Below, piece by piece: positions 27,310 to 37,855 of a stretch of 64,000 nucleotides of DNA. Made by a program: the position numbers and the translations under genes. Source of the stretch: Streptomyces sp. NBC_01294 (GTDB lineage Bacteria > Actinomycetota > Actinomycetes > Streptomycetales > Streptomycetaceae). The stretch's first letter is position 1. Each line of letters begins with the position of its first letter. The notes beneath the pieces are model-generated. The model saw only the letters and a program-made list of their open reading frames with translations. It did not search any database and was not told where the DNA came from. The stretch spans positions 5,919,501-5,983,500 of the forward strand of contig NZ_CP108423.1 in the NCBI RefSeq assembly GCF_035917235.1, in the 5' to 3' direction.

Positions 27310-27849
27310 TCAGTGGTGGTACCGGTGCACCACCGCGTGCCCCTTGCCGCGGCCGATCATCCACTTGTTGACCGGGGTCGTGATCACGAACGCGGCCACC
27401 AGCGCGATCGCCAGGACGATCCAGAACATCGGATCCGACAGGTGCGCGTCCATCGCGCCCGGCCACAGGGCGATCACCCCGTTGTCGATCAGCTCCATGA
27501 CGGCGATCGAGAGGGTGTCGGCGGCCAGGGCCACCCGGACGGCCGTACGCAGGCCCACGCCCGTGGCGAGGACCCCGCGCAGGGTGAGCGCGTAGCCGAA
27601 GAAGAACGCGAGGGCGATCGCCAGGACCATCGTCTGGACGTTGCCCCAGTCCAGTGCAGTGCCGATGACCATGCCGAGCACCTCGCCGATGGCGCATCCG
27701 GTGAGGCAGTGCAGGGTGGCCCGGGCCGCCATGGCCCAGCTGACCTCGCCGTGGACGCCGCCGTCACCGTCGCCGCCGTGCGACGCGTGCGCGTGCCCGT
27801 GGTGCTGGTGTCCCTGGTGTCCTTCGTGTCCCTCGTGCATCTGCTCCAT
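27310..27849 (-). CDS. His-rich DUF4396 membrane protein, probably copper-related
   Basis: 179 aa. The first ~35 residues are His-rich (HEGHEGHQGHQHHGHAHASH), a metal-binding look, followed by DUF4396 with about four membrane helices (HCLTGCAIGEVLGMVIG, MVLAIALAFFFGYAL, and two near the end). The conserved Cys pair lies in LHCLTGC. A palindrome of the CsoR type lies 55-71 bp upstream, which points to copper control. Function of the family is not established; handling of copper ions at the membrane is inferred. A short stretch after the gene runs into the sulfite-oxidase gene on the opposite strand. Confidence 0.8.
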   Translation of the reverse strand: MEQMHEGHEGHQGHQHHGHAHASHGGDGDGGVHGEVSWAMAARATLHCLTGCAIGEVLGMVIGTALDWGNVQTMVLAIALAFFFGYALTLRGVLATGVGLRTAVRVALAADTLSIAVMELIDNGVIALWPGAMDAHLSDPMFWIVLAIALVAAFVITTPVNKWMIGRGKGHAVVHRYHH

Positions 27850-27903
27850 GACAACCCCTCATGGGAAAGCCGGGTAGCGGGTCCGTCGACATGACGGAAC
27901 CGT

Positions 27904-27920
27904 ATACCCCCCTGGGGTAT
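27904..27920 (-). promoter_or_regulatory. CsoR-type copper operator candidate
   Basis: ATACCCCCCTGGGGTAT is a perfect inverted repeat, ATACCCC and GGGGTAT with a 3-bp centre. CsoR sites in actinobacteria are reported as TACCCC and GGGGTA half-sites. It precedes only the DUF4396 gene; no CsoR, CopA or CopZ gene is in the window. Confidence 0.6.
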
Positions 27921-27939
27921 TCCTCAAGGAGTCGGTGGA

Positions 27940-28800
27940 TCACTGCGGGCCGCGCAGCTCCTTCAGCAGCGCCACGTCCGCCGCGTGCCCTTCCTTGCCG
28001 CCGGGCGTCTCGATGATCAGCGGTACGCCGTCCATCGCGGGGTGCGTGCACAGCTCGGCGAAGGCCTCCCGGCCGATGTGCCCCTGGCCGATGTTGGCGT
28101 GCCGGTCCTTGTGGGCGCCGACGCCCTCCTTGGAGTCGTTCGCGTGGACCAGCTTCAGCCGCCCCTCGCCGACCGTGTCCACCAGCAGGTCCAGCGTCAG
28201 CTTCGTCCCGCCCGGCTCCGCCAGGTCGTGACCGGCCGCGAAGATGTGGCAGGTGTCCAGGCAGATGCCCAGCTTCGGATGGCGGTCGAGCGCGTCGAAG
28301 TACGGGCCGAAGTCCTCGGCGAGCGAGCACAGCGAGGAGCCCTGCCCGGCCGTCGACTCCAGCAGCAGGAAGGGGTCGTCGTCGTGCGTCAGCTCATCCA
28401 GCAGCGGCAGCATGTGCTCCCTGACCTGCGCGTACGCCGCCTCGCGCGGGCGGCCGCCAGTGGCCGAGCCGGTGTGCACGACCACGCCGAGCGCGCCGAT
28501 CTGCCGGGCGCGGCGCAGCGAGTGGCGCAGCGACTCCACCGACTTCTCCACCGTGGCCTCGGTGTGCGAGCCGAAGTTGATCAGGTACGGGGCGTGCACG
28601 TAGGCCGGGATGGACCCGGCCGCGCACTCCTCCCGGAACCGCTCGTCCTGTACCGGATTGCCGACCGGGGTGGCCCAGCCGCGCGGGTTGGCGACGAAGA
28701 CCTGGACGGCCTCGGCGCCCATCTCCCGGGCGTAGGTCAGACCGACCGAGGCGAGCCCGCCGGCGACGGGGACGTGCCCGCCCACTGGATTGCGTGTCAC
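27940..28800 (-). CDS. nfo: Endonuclease IV (deoxyribonuclease IV)
   Basis: 286 aa, normal size. Zinc-binding segments of the AP endonuclease 2 family are visible: YVHAPYLINFGS, VVVHTGSA, LLESTAGQG, CLDTCHIFAAGHD, KLVHANDSK, DRHANIGQGHIG and IIETPGG. It cuts DNA 5' of abasic sites in base excision repair. It follows the PASTA kinase gene by only 6 bp and is probably in the same transcript. Such pairing has no evident functional reason, but it appears stable. Confidence 0.93.
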   Translation of the reverse strand: MTRNPVGGHVPVAGGLASVGLTYAREMGAEAVQVFVANPRGWATPVGNPVQDERFREECAAGSIPAYVHAPYLINFGSHTEATVEKSVESLRHSLRRARQIGALGVVVHTGSATGGRPREAAYAQVREHMLPLLDELTHDDDPFLLLESTAGQGSSLCSLAEDFGPYFDALDRHPKLGICLDTCHIFAAGHDLAEPGGTKLTLDLLVDTVGEGRLKLVHANDSKEGVGAHKDRHANIGQGHIGREAFAELCTHPAMDGVPLIIETPGGKEGHAADVALLKELRGPQ

Positions 28801-28806
28801 TGTGCC

Positions 28807-30732
<1,926 letters not shown>

Positions 30733-30835
30733 CCGGCGATTCTACGAGCCGGTGGGAGGGGCTCGGCTTGGGCGGGTCACTTGCAGCGCAGCTGTGACGT
30801 CCGGCACGGCTGCGGCACCGTTGCGGGGGCCTGCC

Positions 30836-30964
30836 CCCACGCCTCAAACGCCGGCGGGGCTGAAGTACAGCCCGGCCGGCGTTTGAGGCACGGGGTGCGG
30901 GACGGAGCCCCGGTCTTTCAGCCTCGCCGGCGTTTGAGGCGCGGGGTCTGGGGCGGAGCCCCGG
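30836..30964. repeat. Family A dispersed repeat, three core copies
   Basis: Cores at 30841-30855 (reversed), 30875-30889 and 30926-30940 (forward). The first two form a stem with loop TGAAGTACAG; GACGGAGCCCC and GGGGCGGAGCCCC tails follow the forward copies. It lies between thiG and the kinase gene, both on the minus strand, so it would terminate the thi transcript. Confidence 0.85.
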
Positions 30965-30980
30965 GAAGGCGGGCCGCAGG

Positions 30981-31977
<997 letters not shown>

Positions 31978-31981
<4 letters not shown>

Positions 31982-33156
31982 GCGTACGACTCCTGAGGTG
32001 CGGCGGAGAACCGGCGGGGGGTGAAGGGGCGCGCGATCTCCGGCAGTTCGCCGGTGGCCAGCAGATCGGCGAGCACGTCGCCGGTGAGCGGGGTCAGCAG
32101 CACCCCGTTGCGGTAGTGCCCGGTGGCCAGGTGCAGGCCCGGCAGGTCGGTCGGGCCGAGCAGGGGGGCGTTGTCGGGCGAACCGGGACGCAGTCCCGCC
32201 CGGGTCTCGGTGAGCGGGAGTTCGGTGATGCCGGGCACCAGCTCGTGGGCGTCGCGCAGGAGTTCGTAGACCCCGCCCGCGGTGACCGTGGTGTCCCAGC
32301 CGAGTTCCTCGCTGGTGGCGCCGACGACGAGTTCGCCGTTCTCGCGGGGCACGAGGTAGACGTGGCTGCCGCGCACCACCGCCCGTACGGTCCGCGAGAG
32401 GAACGGCGCGTACGCCGGCGGCACCGTGAGCCGCAGCACCTGTCCCTTGACCGGCCGTACGGGGGCCACGACCTCCGGCGGGACGCCCGCCAGCCGGCCG
32501 CTGAGCGAGCCCGCCGCCAGGACCACCTGGCCGGCGCGCAGCTCCGTACCGTCGTCGAGGAGGGCGCCGGTCGCCCGGTCGGTGGTGGTGAGCAGCCGTT
32601 GCGCACTCGCCCGGTGGACGGTCACCCCGGCCCGCTCACAGGCGGCCAGCAGGGCGGCCGCGAGCCGGCGCGGGTCGACCTGGTGGTCGCCGTCGACGCG
32701 CAGGCCGCCGCGGACGCCCGGGGCGAGCATGGGCTCCAGGCGGCGGCACTCGCGGCCGGTGAGCCACTCGGATTCCAGGCCGCAGCGGCGCTGCAGGGCG
32801 TGCAGTTCGCGCAGGTGGAGGCGGTCGTCGGAGTCGAGGGCGACGGCCAGGGTGCCGCAGGCGCGGTAGCCGATGTCCATGCCGCCGCTCGCGTCGGCGA
32901 GCTCGCCGGCGAACTGCGGATAGCGCGCGGCGGAGGCGAGGCCGAGGCCCAGCAGGGCTTCCTCGCCGTAGTGCAGTTCGGTGACGGGGGCGAGCATGCC
33001 GGCCGCGACCTGGGCGGCGCCGCCACCGGGCGCGGGGTCGGCGAGTACGGTGCGCAGTCCGCGCGCCGCGGCCCGCCAGGCGGTGACCAGGCCGATGATC
33101 CCGCCCCCGATGACGAGGACGTCGGATCCCTTCCGAGATGTTCGGGATGAGTGCAT
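31978..33156 (-). CDS. thiO: Glycine oxidase ThiO
   Basis: 392 aa. DVLVIGGGIIGLVTAWRAA is the FAD-binding motif and the C-terminal half carries the DAO-family substrate domain (TRAGLRPGSPDNAPLLG, TGHYRNGVLLTPLTG). It oxidises glycine to the imine needed by ThiG, the aerobic alternative to ThiH. First gene of thiOSG, directly behind the TPP riboswitch. The ATG at 33156 lies just after the aptamer; a start at the Val of SDVLVIGGG is less likely. Confidence 0.93.
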
Positions 33157-33167
33157 GGGCGTCCAGC

Positions 33168-33256
33168 CCCTCCCTTCGCCGGCATGACCCGGATCAGGTT
33201 CGTACGGTCGGAGGCCGGCCAGCCTCCCTCTCAGCCCGGTGCGCCGGACTCCCGCG
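33168..33256 (-). ncRNA. TPP riboswitch (THI element) controlling thiOSG
   Basis: Read on the minus strand, the hallmarks are in order: GGGAGTCCGGCGC (P1/P2), CTGAGAGGG (J3-2 and pyrimidine-binding part), a variable P3 stem GGCTGGCCGGCC, then CCTGATCCGGGTCATGCCGG (P4/P5, pyrophosphate part) and GCGAAGGGA closing P1. The aptamer ends about 12 nt before the thiO start, so TPP probably hides the ribosome site and blocks translation. Confidence 0.95.
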
Positions 33257-33314
33257 ATAGGTACGGTGGCCAGACTAACCCGGCCGCGGACGGCGGGTAA
33301 GGCGGCACCTATTC

Positions 33315-33340
33315 CTGACGGAGCGTCAGATGATTAGGGT
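33315..33340 (+). promoter_or_regulatory. Promoter with palindromic operator, FAD reductase gene
   Basis: CTGACGGAGCGTCAG (33315-33329) is a perfect dyad between the -35 candidate TTCCTG (33312-33317) and the -10 TAGGGT (33335-33340), which ends 6 nt before the GTG start. A TetR-type repressor is the likely ligand of such a TGACG/CGTCA site. No regulator is adjacent. Confidence 0.5.
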
Positions 33341-33346
33341 GGCCGC

Positions 33347-34567
33347 GTGAGCGAGCAGACGGAAAACAATGAGCGCGGCGTCGTGATCGTCGGCGCCGGA
33401 ATGGCCGGGGTGCAGACCGCTGTCGCCCTGCGCGAGCAGGGCTTCACGGGCTCCGTGACCCTGCTGGGAGCCGAACCCCACCAGCCCTACGACCGGCCGC
33501 CGCTGTCCAAGGCGGTGCTGCTCGGCAAAGCCGAGGACTCCGCCTTCGACGTGGACTTCGAAGGGCTCGGCATCGAGCTCAGGCTCGGGACGGAGGTCAC
33601 CGGACTGCGGGCCGCCGACCGCGAGCTGGACACCGAGGCGGGACCGGTCCCGTACGGGGTCCTCGTGCTGGCGACCGGCGCGCAGCCCCTGACCCTGCCC
33701 GGGACCGAGGGCGTCCCGGGCGTCCACCTCCTGCGCACGCTGGACGACGCGGCGCGGCTGCGCCCGGTCCTGGCGGCGGCCCCCCGGGCCGTGGTCGTCG
33801 GGGCGGGCTGGATCGGCGCCGAGTTCGCCACCGCCGCCCGGGAGGCGGGCTGCGAGGTGACCGTGGTCGAGGCGGCCGACCGGGTGCTCGCGGGGGCGCT
33901 GCCCGCCGAGGTCGCCGAGCCGATGGCGCGCTGGTACGGGGAGGCGGGCGCCGAGCTGATCACCGGCGCGAAGGTCGCCGGGATCGAGGAGGGGAAGGTC
34001 CTGCTCGCGGACGGGCGCGCGCTGCCCGCCGGCGCGGTCGTGGTGGGCATCGGCGCGCGCCCCGCCACCGGATGGCTGGCCGGGACCGGGGTGGAGCTGG
34101 GCCCCGACGGGTCCGTCACCGCGGACGCGTACCTGCGGACCTCCCTGCCCGGGGTGTACGCGGTCGGCGACTGCGCCTCCTTCCCGTCCGGGCGGTACGG
34201 GACGCGGCTGCTCGTGCACCACTGGGACAACGCGCTCCAGGGGCCGCGGGCGGTCGCGGCGAACATCCTGGCCGGGGAGCCGGCCGAGGTCTACGACCCG
34301 GTGCCGTACTTCTGGTCGGAGCAGTTCGGGCGCTTCGTGCAGTACGCCGGGCACCACGGCGGGGCCGACACCCTGCTGTGGCGCGGGGACCCGGGCGGGG
34401 CGGCGTGGTCGGTGTGCTGGCTGCGGGGCGGCGTCCTGGTCGCGGTCCTGGCCGTGGGGCGGCCGCGGGACCTGGCGCAGGGCCGCAAGCTGATCGAGGC
34501 CGCCGTTCCCGTGGACCCGTCCAAGGTCGCGGACCCCGCGACCCCGCTGAAGTCGGCCACCGCCTGA
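33347..34567 (+). CDS. FAD-dependent pyridine nucleotide-disulfide/ferredoxin reductase-like protein
   Basis: 406 aa. GVVIVGAGMAGVQTA binds FAD, AVVVGAGWIGAEFA binds NAD(P)H and VYAVGDCASFP is the second FAD motif. YDRPPLSK near residue 50 is typical of rubredoxin/ferredoxin reductases of Rieske-type oxygenases (BphA4-like). No redox Cys pair is present, so it is not a disulfide reductase. The electron acceptor is unknown. The start has no ribosome site, and the -10 lies 6 nt upstream, so the transcript is probably leaderless. Confidence 0.87.
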   Translation: MSEQTENNERGVVIVGAGMAGVQTAVALREQGFTGSVTLLGAEPHQPYDRPPLSKAVLLGKAEDSAFDVDFEGLGIELRLGTEVTGLRAADRELDTEAGPVPYGVLVLATGAQPLTLPGTEGVPGVHLLRTLDDAARLRPVLAAAPRAVVVGAGWIGAEFATAAREAGCEVTVVEAADRVLAGALPAEVAEPMARWYGEAGAELITGAKVAGIEEGKVLLADGRALPAGAVVVGIGARPATGWLAGTGVELGPDGSVTADAYLRTSLPGVYAVGDCASFPSGRYGTRLLVHHWDNALQGPRAVAANILAGEPAEVYDPVPYFWSEQFGRFVQYAGHHGGADTLLWRGDPGGAAWSVCWLRGGVLVAVLAVGRPRDLAQGRKLIEAAVPVDPSKVADPATPLKSATA

Positions 34568-34587
34568 CGGTCCGGGCCGGCTTATTC

Positions 34588-34640
34588 CAGCCCCGCCGGC
34601 GTTTGAGGCGCGGGGTTCGGGGCGGAGCCCCGGTCTTTCA
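34588..34640. repeat. Family A dispersed repeat, one intact core
   Basis: Core at 34595-34609, followed by CGGGGTTCGGGGCGGAGCCCC. A degenerate second copy (GCCCCGCCCGCGTCCTGGGC) follows at 34641-34660, so this locus is eroding. It lies after the FAD reductase stop codon. Confidence 0.75.
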
Positions 34641-34757
34641 GCCCCGCCCGCGTCCTGGGCGCGGGAGCCCGGGGCGGGGGCCCCGGGAATGGGGCCCGCG
34701 ACCCGGACGGGGTCGCTCAGGTACCGGCGGAGGAGCCGAGATGGCAGGCTTGGGGTT

Positions 34758-35123
34758 GTGACCGAGATTGACGCAAAGATCGATTCCCTTGTCCCCGCCT
34801 GGCTGTACCTTCCCGACATCGCGGAGATGCTCCACATCGAGGTGACCCGGGTCCGCCAGATGGTCAAGGAAGGGCAGCTCATCGCCGTACGCCGGGGTGA
34901 GAACCGCTCCCTGCAGGTTCCGGCCCCCTTCATCGACGGCGACAAGGTCGTCAAGGGCCTGGTCGGCCTGCTGACCGTGCTGCGCGACGACCGCTTCACC
35001 GACGAAGAGATCCTGGAATGGCTCTTCACCGAGGATCCGACCCTGCCCGGCACCCCCGTGCAGGCGCTGAGCGAGAATCGCGGCACGGAGGTGAAGCGCC
35101 GCGCTCAGGCGCTCGCCCTCTGA
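34758..35123 (+). CDS. Rv2175c-family DNA-binding protein
   Basis: 121 aa from GTG 34758. The N-terminal half is a winged helix or MerR-like helix-turn-helix (PDIAEMLHIEVTRVRQMVKEG), the C-terminal half is the Rv2175c C-terminal domain (FIDGDKVVKGLVGLLTVLRDDRFTD, EEILEWLFTED). Rv2175c of M. tuberculosis binds DNA and is phosphorylated by PknL, which weakens binding. A kinase of that line lies 4 kb away here. DNA target unknown. Start codons further upstream lie in the repeat and were rejected. Confidence 0.85.
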   Translation: MTEIDAKIDSLVPAWLYLPDIAEMLHIEVTRVRQMVKEGQLIAVRRGENRSLQVPAPFIDGDKVVKGLVGLLTVLRDDRFTDEEILEWLFTEDPTLPGTPVQALSENRGTEVKRRAQALAL

Positions 35124-35197
35124 CCTGATCCGCATTCGCTCCACCGCGGTGTACGGGCCCGTGCCCGTACACCGCTTCCATCACGGGGGGTACACCC

Positions 35198-35833
35198 ATG
35201 CAGCTGTCCGACGCCCGGCTCTACCTCTGCACGGACGCCCGCAAGCGCCAGGGTGACCTCCCCGAGTTCCTCGACGCCGTCCTGGCCGGAGGCGTGGACA
35301 TCGTCCAGCTCCGCGACAAGGGCATGGAGGCGGGGGAGGAGCTCGAACACCTCCAGGTGTTCGCCGACGCCGCCCGGCGCCACGGCAAGCTCCTCGCCGT
35401 GAACGACCGCGCCGACGTCGCCCACGCCATCGCCTCCGATGTCCTGCACCTCGGCCAGGGCGACATCCCCGTCCCCGCGGCCCGCGCCATCCTCGGCGAG
35501 CAGGTGCTGATCGGCCGGTCCTGCCACGCCGAGGACGAGGTCGACGCGGCCGTCGCCGAAGCCGGCGTCGACTACTTCTGCACCGGCCCCTGCTGGCCCA
35601 CCCCCACCAAGCCCGGCCGGCACGCCCCCGGCCTGGACCTCGTCCGGTACGCGGCCTCCCTGGAGCAGGACCGCCCCTGGTTCGCCATCGGCGGCATCGA
35701 CCGCACGAATCTGGACGAGGTGCTGGACGCCGGCGCCACCCGCGTCGTGGTCGTCCGCGCCCTCACCGAGGCCGACGACCCCGGGGCGGCCGCCGCGGAG
35801 CTCGCCAAGCGCGTGCGGGCCCGGCTCGGCTGA
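35198..35833 (+). CDS. thiE: Thiamine-phosphate synthase ThiE
   Basis: 211 aa. TIM-barrel motifs: [10 protein letters not shown] (pyrophosphate Lys/Arg), [10 protein letters not shown] (Asp for Mg), HLGQGD, and [15 protein letters not shown] for the thiazole phosphate, then [10 protein letters not shown]. It joins the pyrimidine and thiazole halves of thiamine. AGGGG-type sequence (CACGGGGGGT) precedes the ATG. Unlike thiOSG no TPP aptamer lies upstream; the 74-bp gap is too short. The two thiamine loci are on opposite strands and flank the riboswitch region. Confidence 0.92.
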   Translation: MQLSDARLYLCTDARKRQGDLPEFLDAVLAGGVDIVQLRDKGMEAGEELEHLQVFADAARRHGKLLAVNDRADVAHAIASDVLHLGQGDIPVPAARAILGEQVLIGRSCHAEDEVDAAVAEAGVDYFCTGPCWPTPTKPGRHAPGLDLVRYAASLEQDRPWFAIGGIDRTNLDEVLDAGATRVVVVRALTEADDPGAAAAELAKRVRARLG

Positions 35834-36003
35834 AATCCCGTCCGCCCGGACACCCGGTCAGCCGTAGCGCGTGCCCGGACAGCCGTAGCGCGCCCTTGCG
35901 GATTCGCGACGGCCCGGCCGAGCCGCGCGCCCAGGTGTCCAAAAACGTGTCCAAAAGGCGGACGGTACTTCGGTGTCCGCCGGGCCGCGTCTAACCTGCC
36001 CAC

Positions 36004-36918
36004 ATGGCCTCTGGTACCGCTTCCACCTGGTCGGACCGTGCACACACGGTCCGCGACCTCCTCGCGTCCGGGCGCTCGTACTCCTTCGAGTTCTGGGCCC
36101 CGAAGACGGAGAAGGGCGAACGCAACCTCTGGAACGCCCTGCGCCGGGTCGAGGCGGTATCCCCCAGCTTCGTCTCCGTGACCTACGGAGCCGGCGGCTC
36201 CACCCGCGGCGGCACGGTCAAGGCCACCCAGGAGATCGCCGCGGACACCACCCTGACCCCGGTCGCACACCTCACCGCGGTGGACCACTCGGTCGCTGAG
36301 CTGCGCAATGTCATCGGACAGTTCGCCGACGCCGGGATCCGGAACATGCTCGTCGTGCGCGGAGACCCGCCGGGCGACCCGATGGGCGAGTGGGTGGCGC
36401 ACCCCGAGGGCGTGCACTACGCCGCCGACCTGGTCCGGCTCGTCAAGGAGTCCGGAGACTTCTGCGTCGGCGTCGCGGCCTTCCCCGAGATGCACCCGCG
36501 TTCGACCGACTGGGACACGGACATCCGGCACTTCGTGGACAAGTGCCGCACCGGTGCGGACTATGCGATCACCCAGATGTTCTTCGATCCGGAGAATTAT
36601 CTGAGGCTGCGCGACAGCGTCGAGAAGGCGGGCTGCGAGACCCCGATCATCCCCGAGGTCATGCCTGTTGTGGGCATCAAGCAGCTCGACCGGCTGCCCC
36701 AACTCAGCAACGCAGTCTTCCCCGCGGACGTGAAAGAGCGCATGCTCGCCGTCAAGGACGACGCGGCCGCTGTACGCTCCATTGGCATCGAGTTCGCCAC
36801 GGAGTTCTGCGCGCGGCTGCTGTCCGAGGGTGTCCCGGGGCTGCACTTCATCACGCTGAACAATTCCACGGCGACTCTCGAAATCTACGAGAACCTGGGC
36901 CTGCACCAGCGGGCCTGA
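36004..36918 (+). CDS. metF: 5,10-methylenetetrahydrofolate reductase MetF
   Basis: 304 aa. The TIM barrel shows [36 protein letters not shown] and [14 protein letters not shown] (FAD and folate sites). It reduces methylene-THF to methyl-THF for methionine synthesis. Its product supplies the methyl group; the gene has no methionine neighbours here. TAACCT at 35992-35997 lies 6 nt before the ATG and there is no ribosome site, so the mRNA is probably leaderless. Short direct repeats upstream (35859-35956) may be regulatory. In M. tuberculosis a MetF-family gene (Rv2172c) is likewise near Rv2175c. Confidence 0.92.
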   Translation: MASGTASTWSDRAHTVRDLLASGRSYSFEFWAPKTEKGERNLWNALRRVEAVSPSFVSVTYGAGGSTRGGTVKATQEIAADTTLTPVAHLTAVDHSVAELRNVIGQFADAGIRNMLVVRGDPPGDPMGEWVAHPEGVHYAADLVRLVKESGDFCVGVAAFPEMHPRSTDWDTDIRHFVDKCRTGADYAITQMFFDPENYLRLRDSVEKAGCETPIIPEVMPVVGIKQLDRLPQLSNAVFPADVKERMLAVKDDAAAVRSIGIEFATEFCARLLSEGVPGLHFITLNNSTATLEIYENLGLHQRA

Positions 36919-36968
36919 GCGGCCATACCCCGTTCCCGTGCGGGCGGCCGTACCGAGAGGGGCCATGC

Positions 36969-37829
36969 ATGGGAATGACGGTCCTCTACATCGCGTTCGG
37001 CTTCGTCGCGCTGTGGCTGCTTGCCGAGGTCCTTATGCAGTACAAGGCCCGGCTCCGCTGGCGCCTGCTCGCCTTCGCCGGCTTCCTCGGCGTGGTCGCC
37101 GGGGTGGTCCTGCCGTCGGTGCCGGTCATCGGCGCCGGCGCGGCCGCGTTCGCCGTCGGCCAGACCCTGGTGACGCTGTCCTTCCGCAAGGGCTTCGTCG
37201 CCGGCTGGGCGCTGCGCCGCGGCGGGGAACCCGTACGGCAGTCCAGACGCCGCCGCTCCGGCGGCTCCGCGCAGCCGGAACCGGCGCTCCAGGTCACCGC
37301 GCTCGAGTACGAGGACGCGCAGGGAGCCCCGGACGAGCGGCAGTTCACGTCCGCGGCCGAGGAGGTCTACCACCCGGAGCCGGTGCCCGAGGACACCGGG
37401 TCCTACGGGATACAGAGCTTCACGCAGACCCCCGACGCGGGCCAGACGGCGGCCTTCGCCTCCCCGTTCACCACGGCGGAGCAGGACGCCCACCAGTACG
37501 CGGCGTACTACGACCAGCAGAACCAGGGCGGCGCCGGCGGGTACGACTACACCGGCGGCTACGCGACGGGTGGGCAGCAGCAGGTCTATGCCGCCTACTC
37601 GGACCCGTACATCGGCGGCGGCGTCGCCCCGTCCCAGCCGTACGACTACACCCCGTACGCCGACTACGGGCAGCAGTACTCCACGGACACCCCGCCCGGC
37701 GGGGTGTGGGTCCCGCAGCAGCGGTCCACCGACGGGGCCGGCCAGTCCTACGCGCCGGAGGAGCAGGCGGAGCCGCCGCAGCAGTACCCGTACCCCCAGC
37801 AGGGCGAGTACGAGCAGTACCGCTACTGA
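36969..37829 (+). CDS. Membrane protein with long Tyr/Gln-rich cytoplasmic tail
   Basis: 286 aa from ATG 36969; GAGAGGGG lies 8 nt upstream. Two hydrophobic segments span residues ~3-60 (VLYIAFGFVALWLLAEVL, LLAFAGFLGVVAGVVLPS), followed by a short third one and a basic stretch RQSRRRRSGG. From residue ~115 the protein is low complexity, rich in Tyr, Gln, Gly, Pro (QYAAYYDQQ, YDYTGGYATGG, QQYPYPQQ). Such tails often mediate self-association or polar scaffolding. No family function known to me. It stands alone between metF and a convergent gene. Confidence 0.75.
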   Translation: MGMTVLYIAFGFVALWLLAEVLMQYKARLRWRLLAFAGFLGVVAGVVLPSVPVIGAGAAAFAVGQTLVTLSFRKGFVAGWALRRGGEPVRQSRRRRSGGSAQPEPALQVTALEYEDAQGAPDERQFTSAAEEVYHPEPVPEDTGSYGIQSFTQTPDAGQTAAFASPFTTAEQDAHQYAAYYDQQNQGGAGGYDYTGGYATGGQQQVYAAYSDPYIGGGVAPSQPYDYTPYADYGQQYSTDTPPGGVWVPQQRSTDGAGQSYAPEEQAEPPQQYPYPQQGEYEQYRY

Positions 37830-37855
37830 TCACTGCCACCGATCACCGCCGCTGA

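Noticed and set aside
35124..35197. TPP riboswitch before thiE
   Set aside because: Gap of 74 bp is too short and lacks the CTGAGA and CCTGA motifs.
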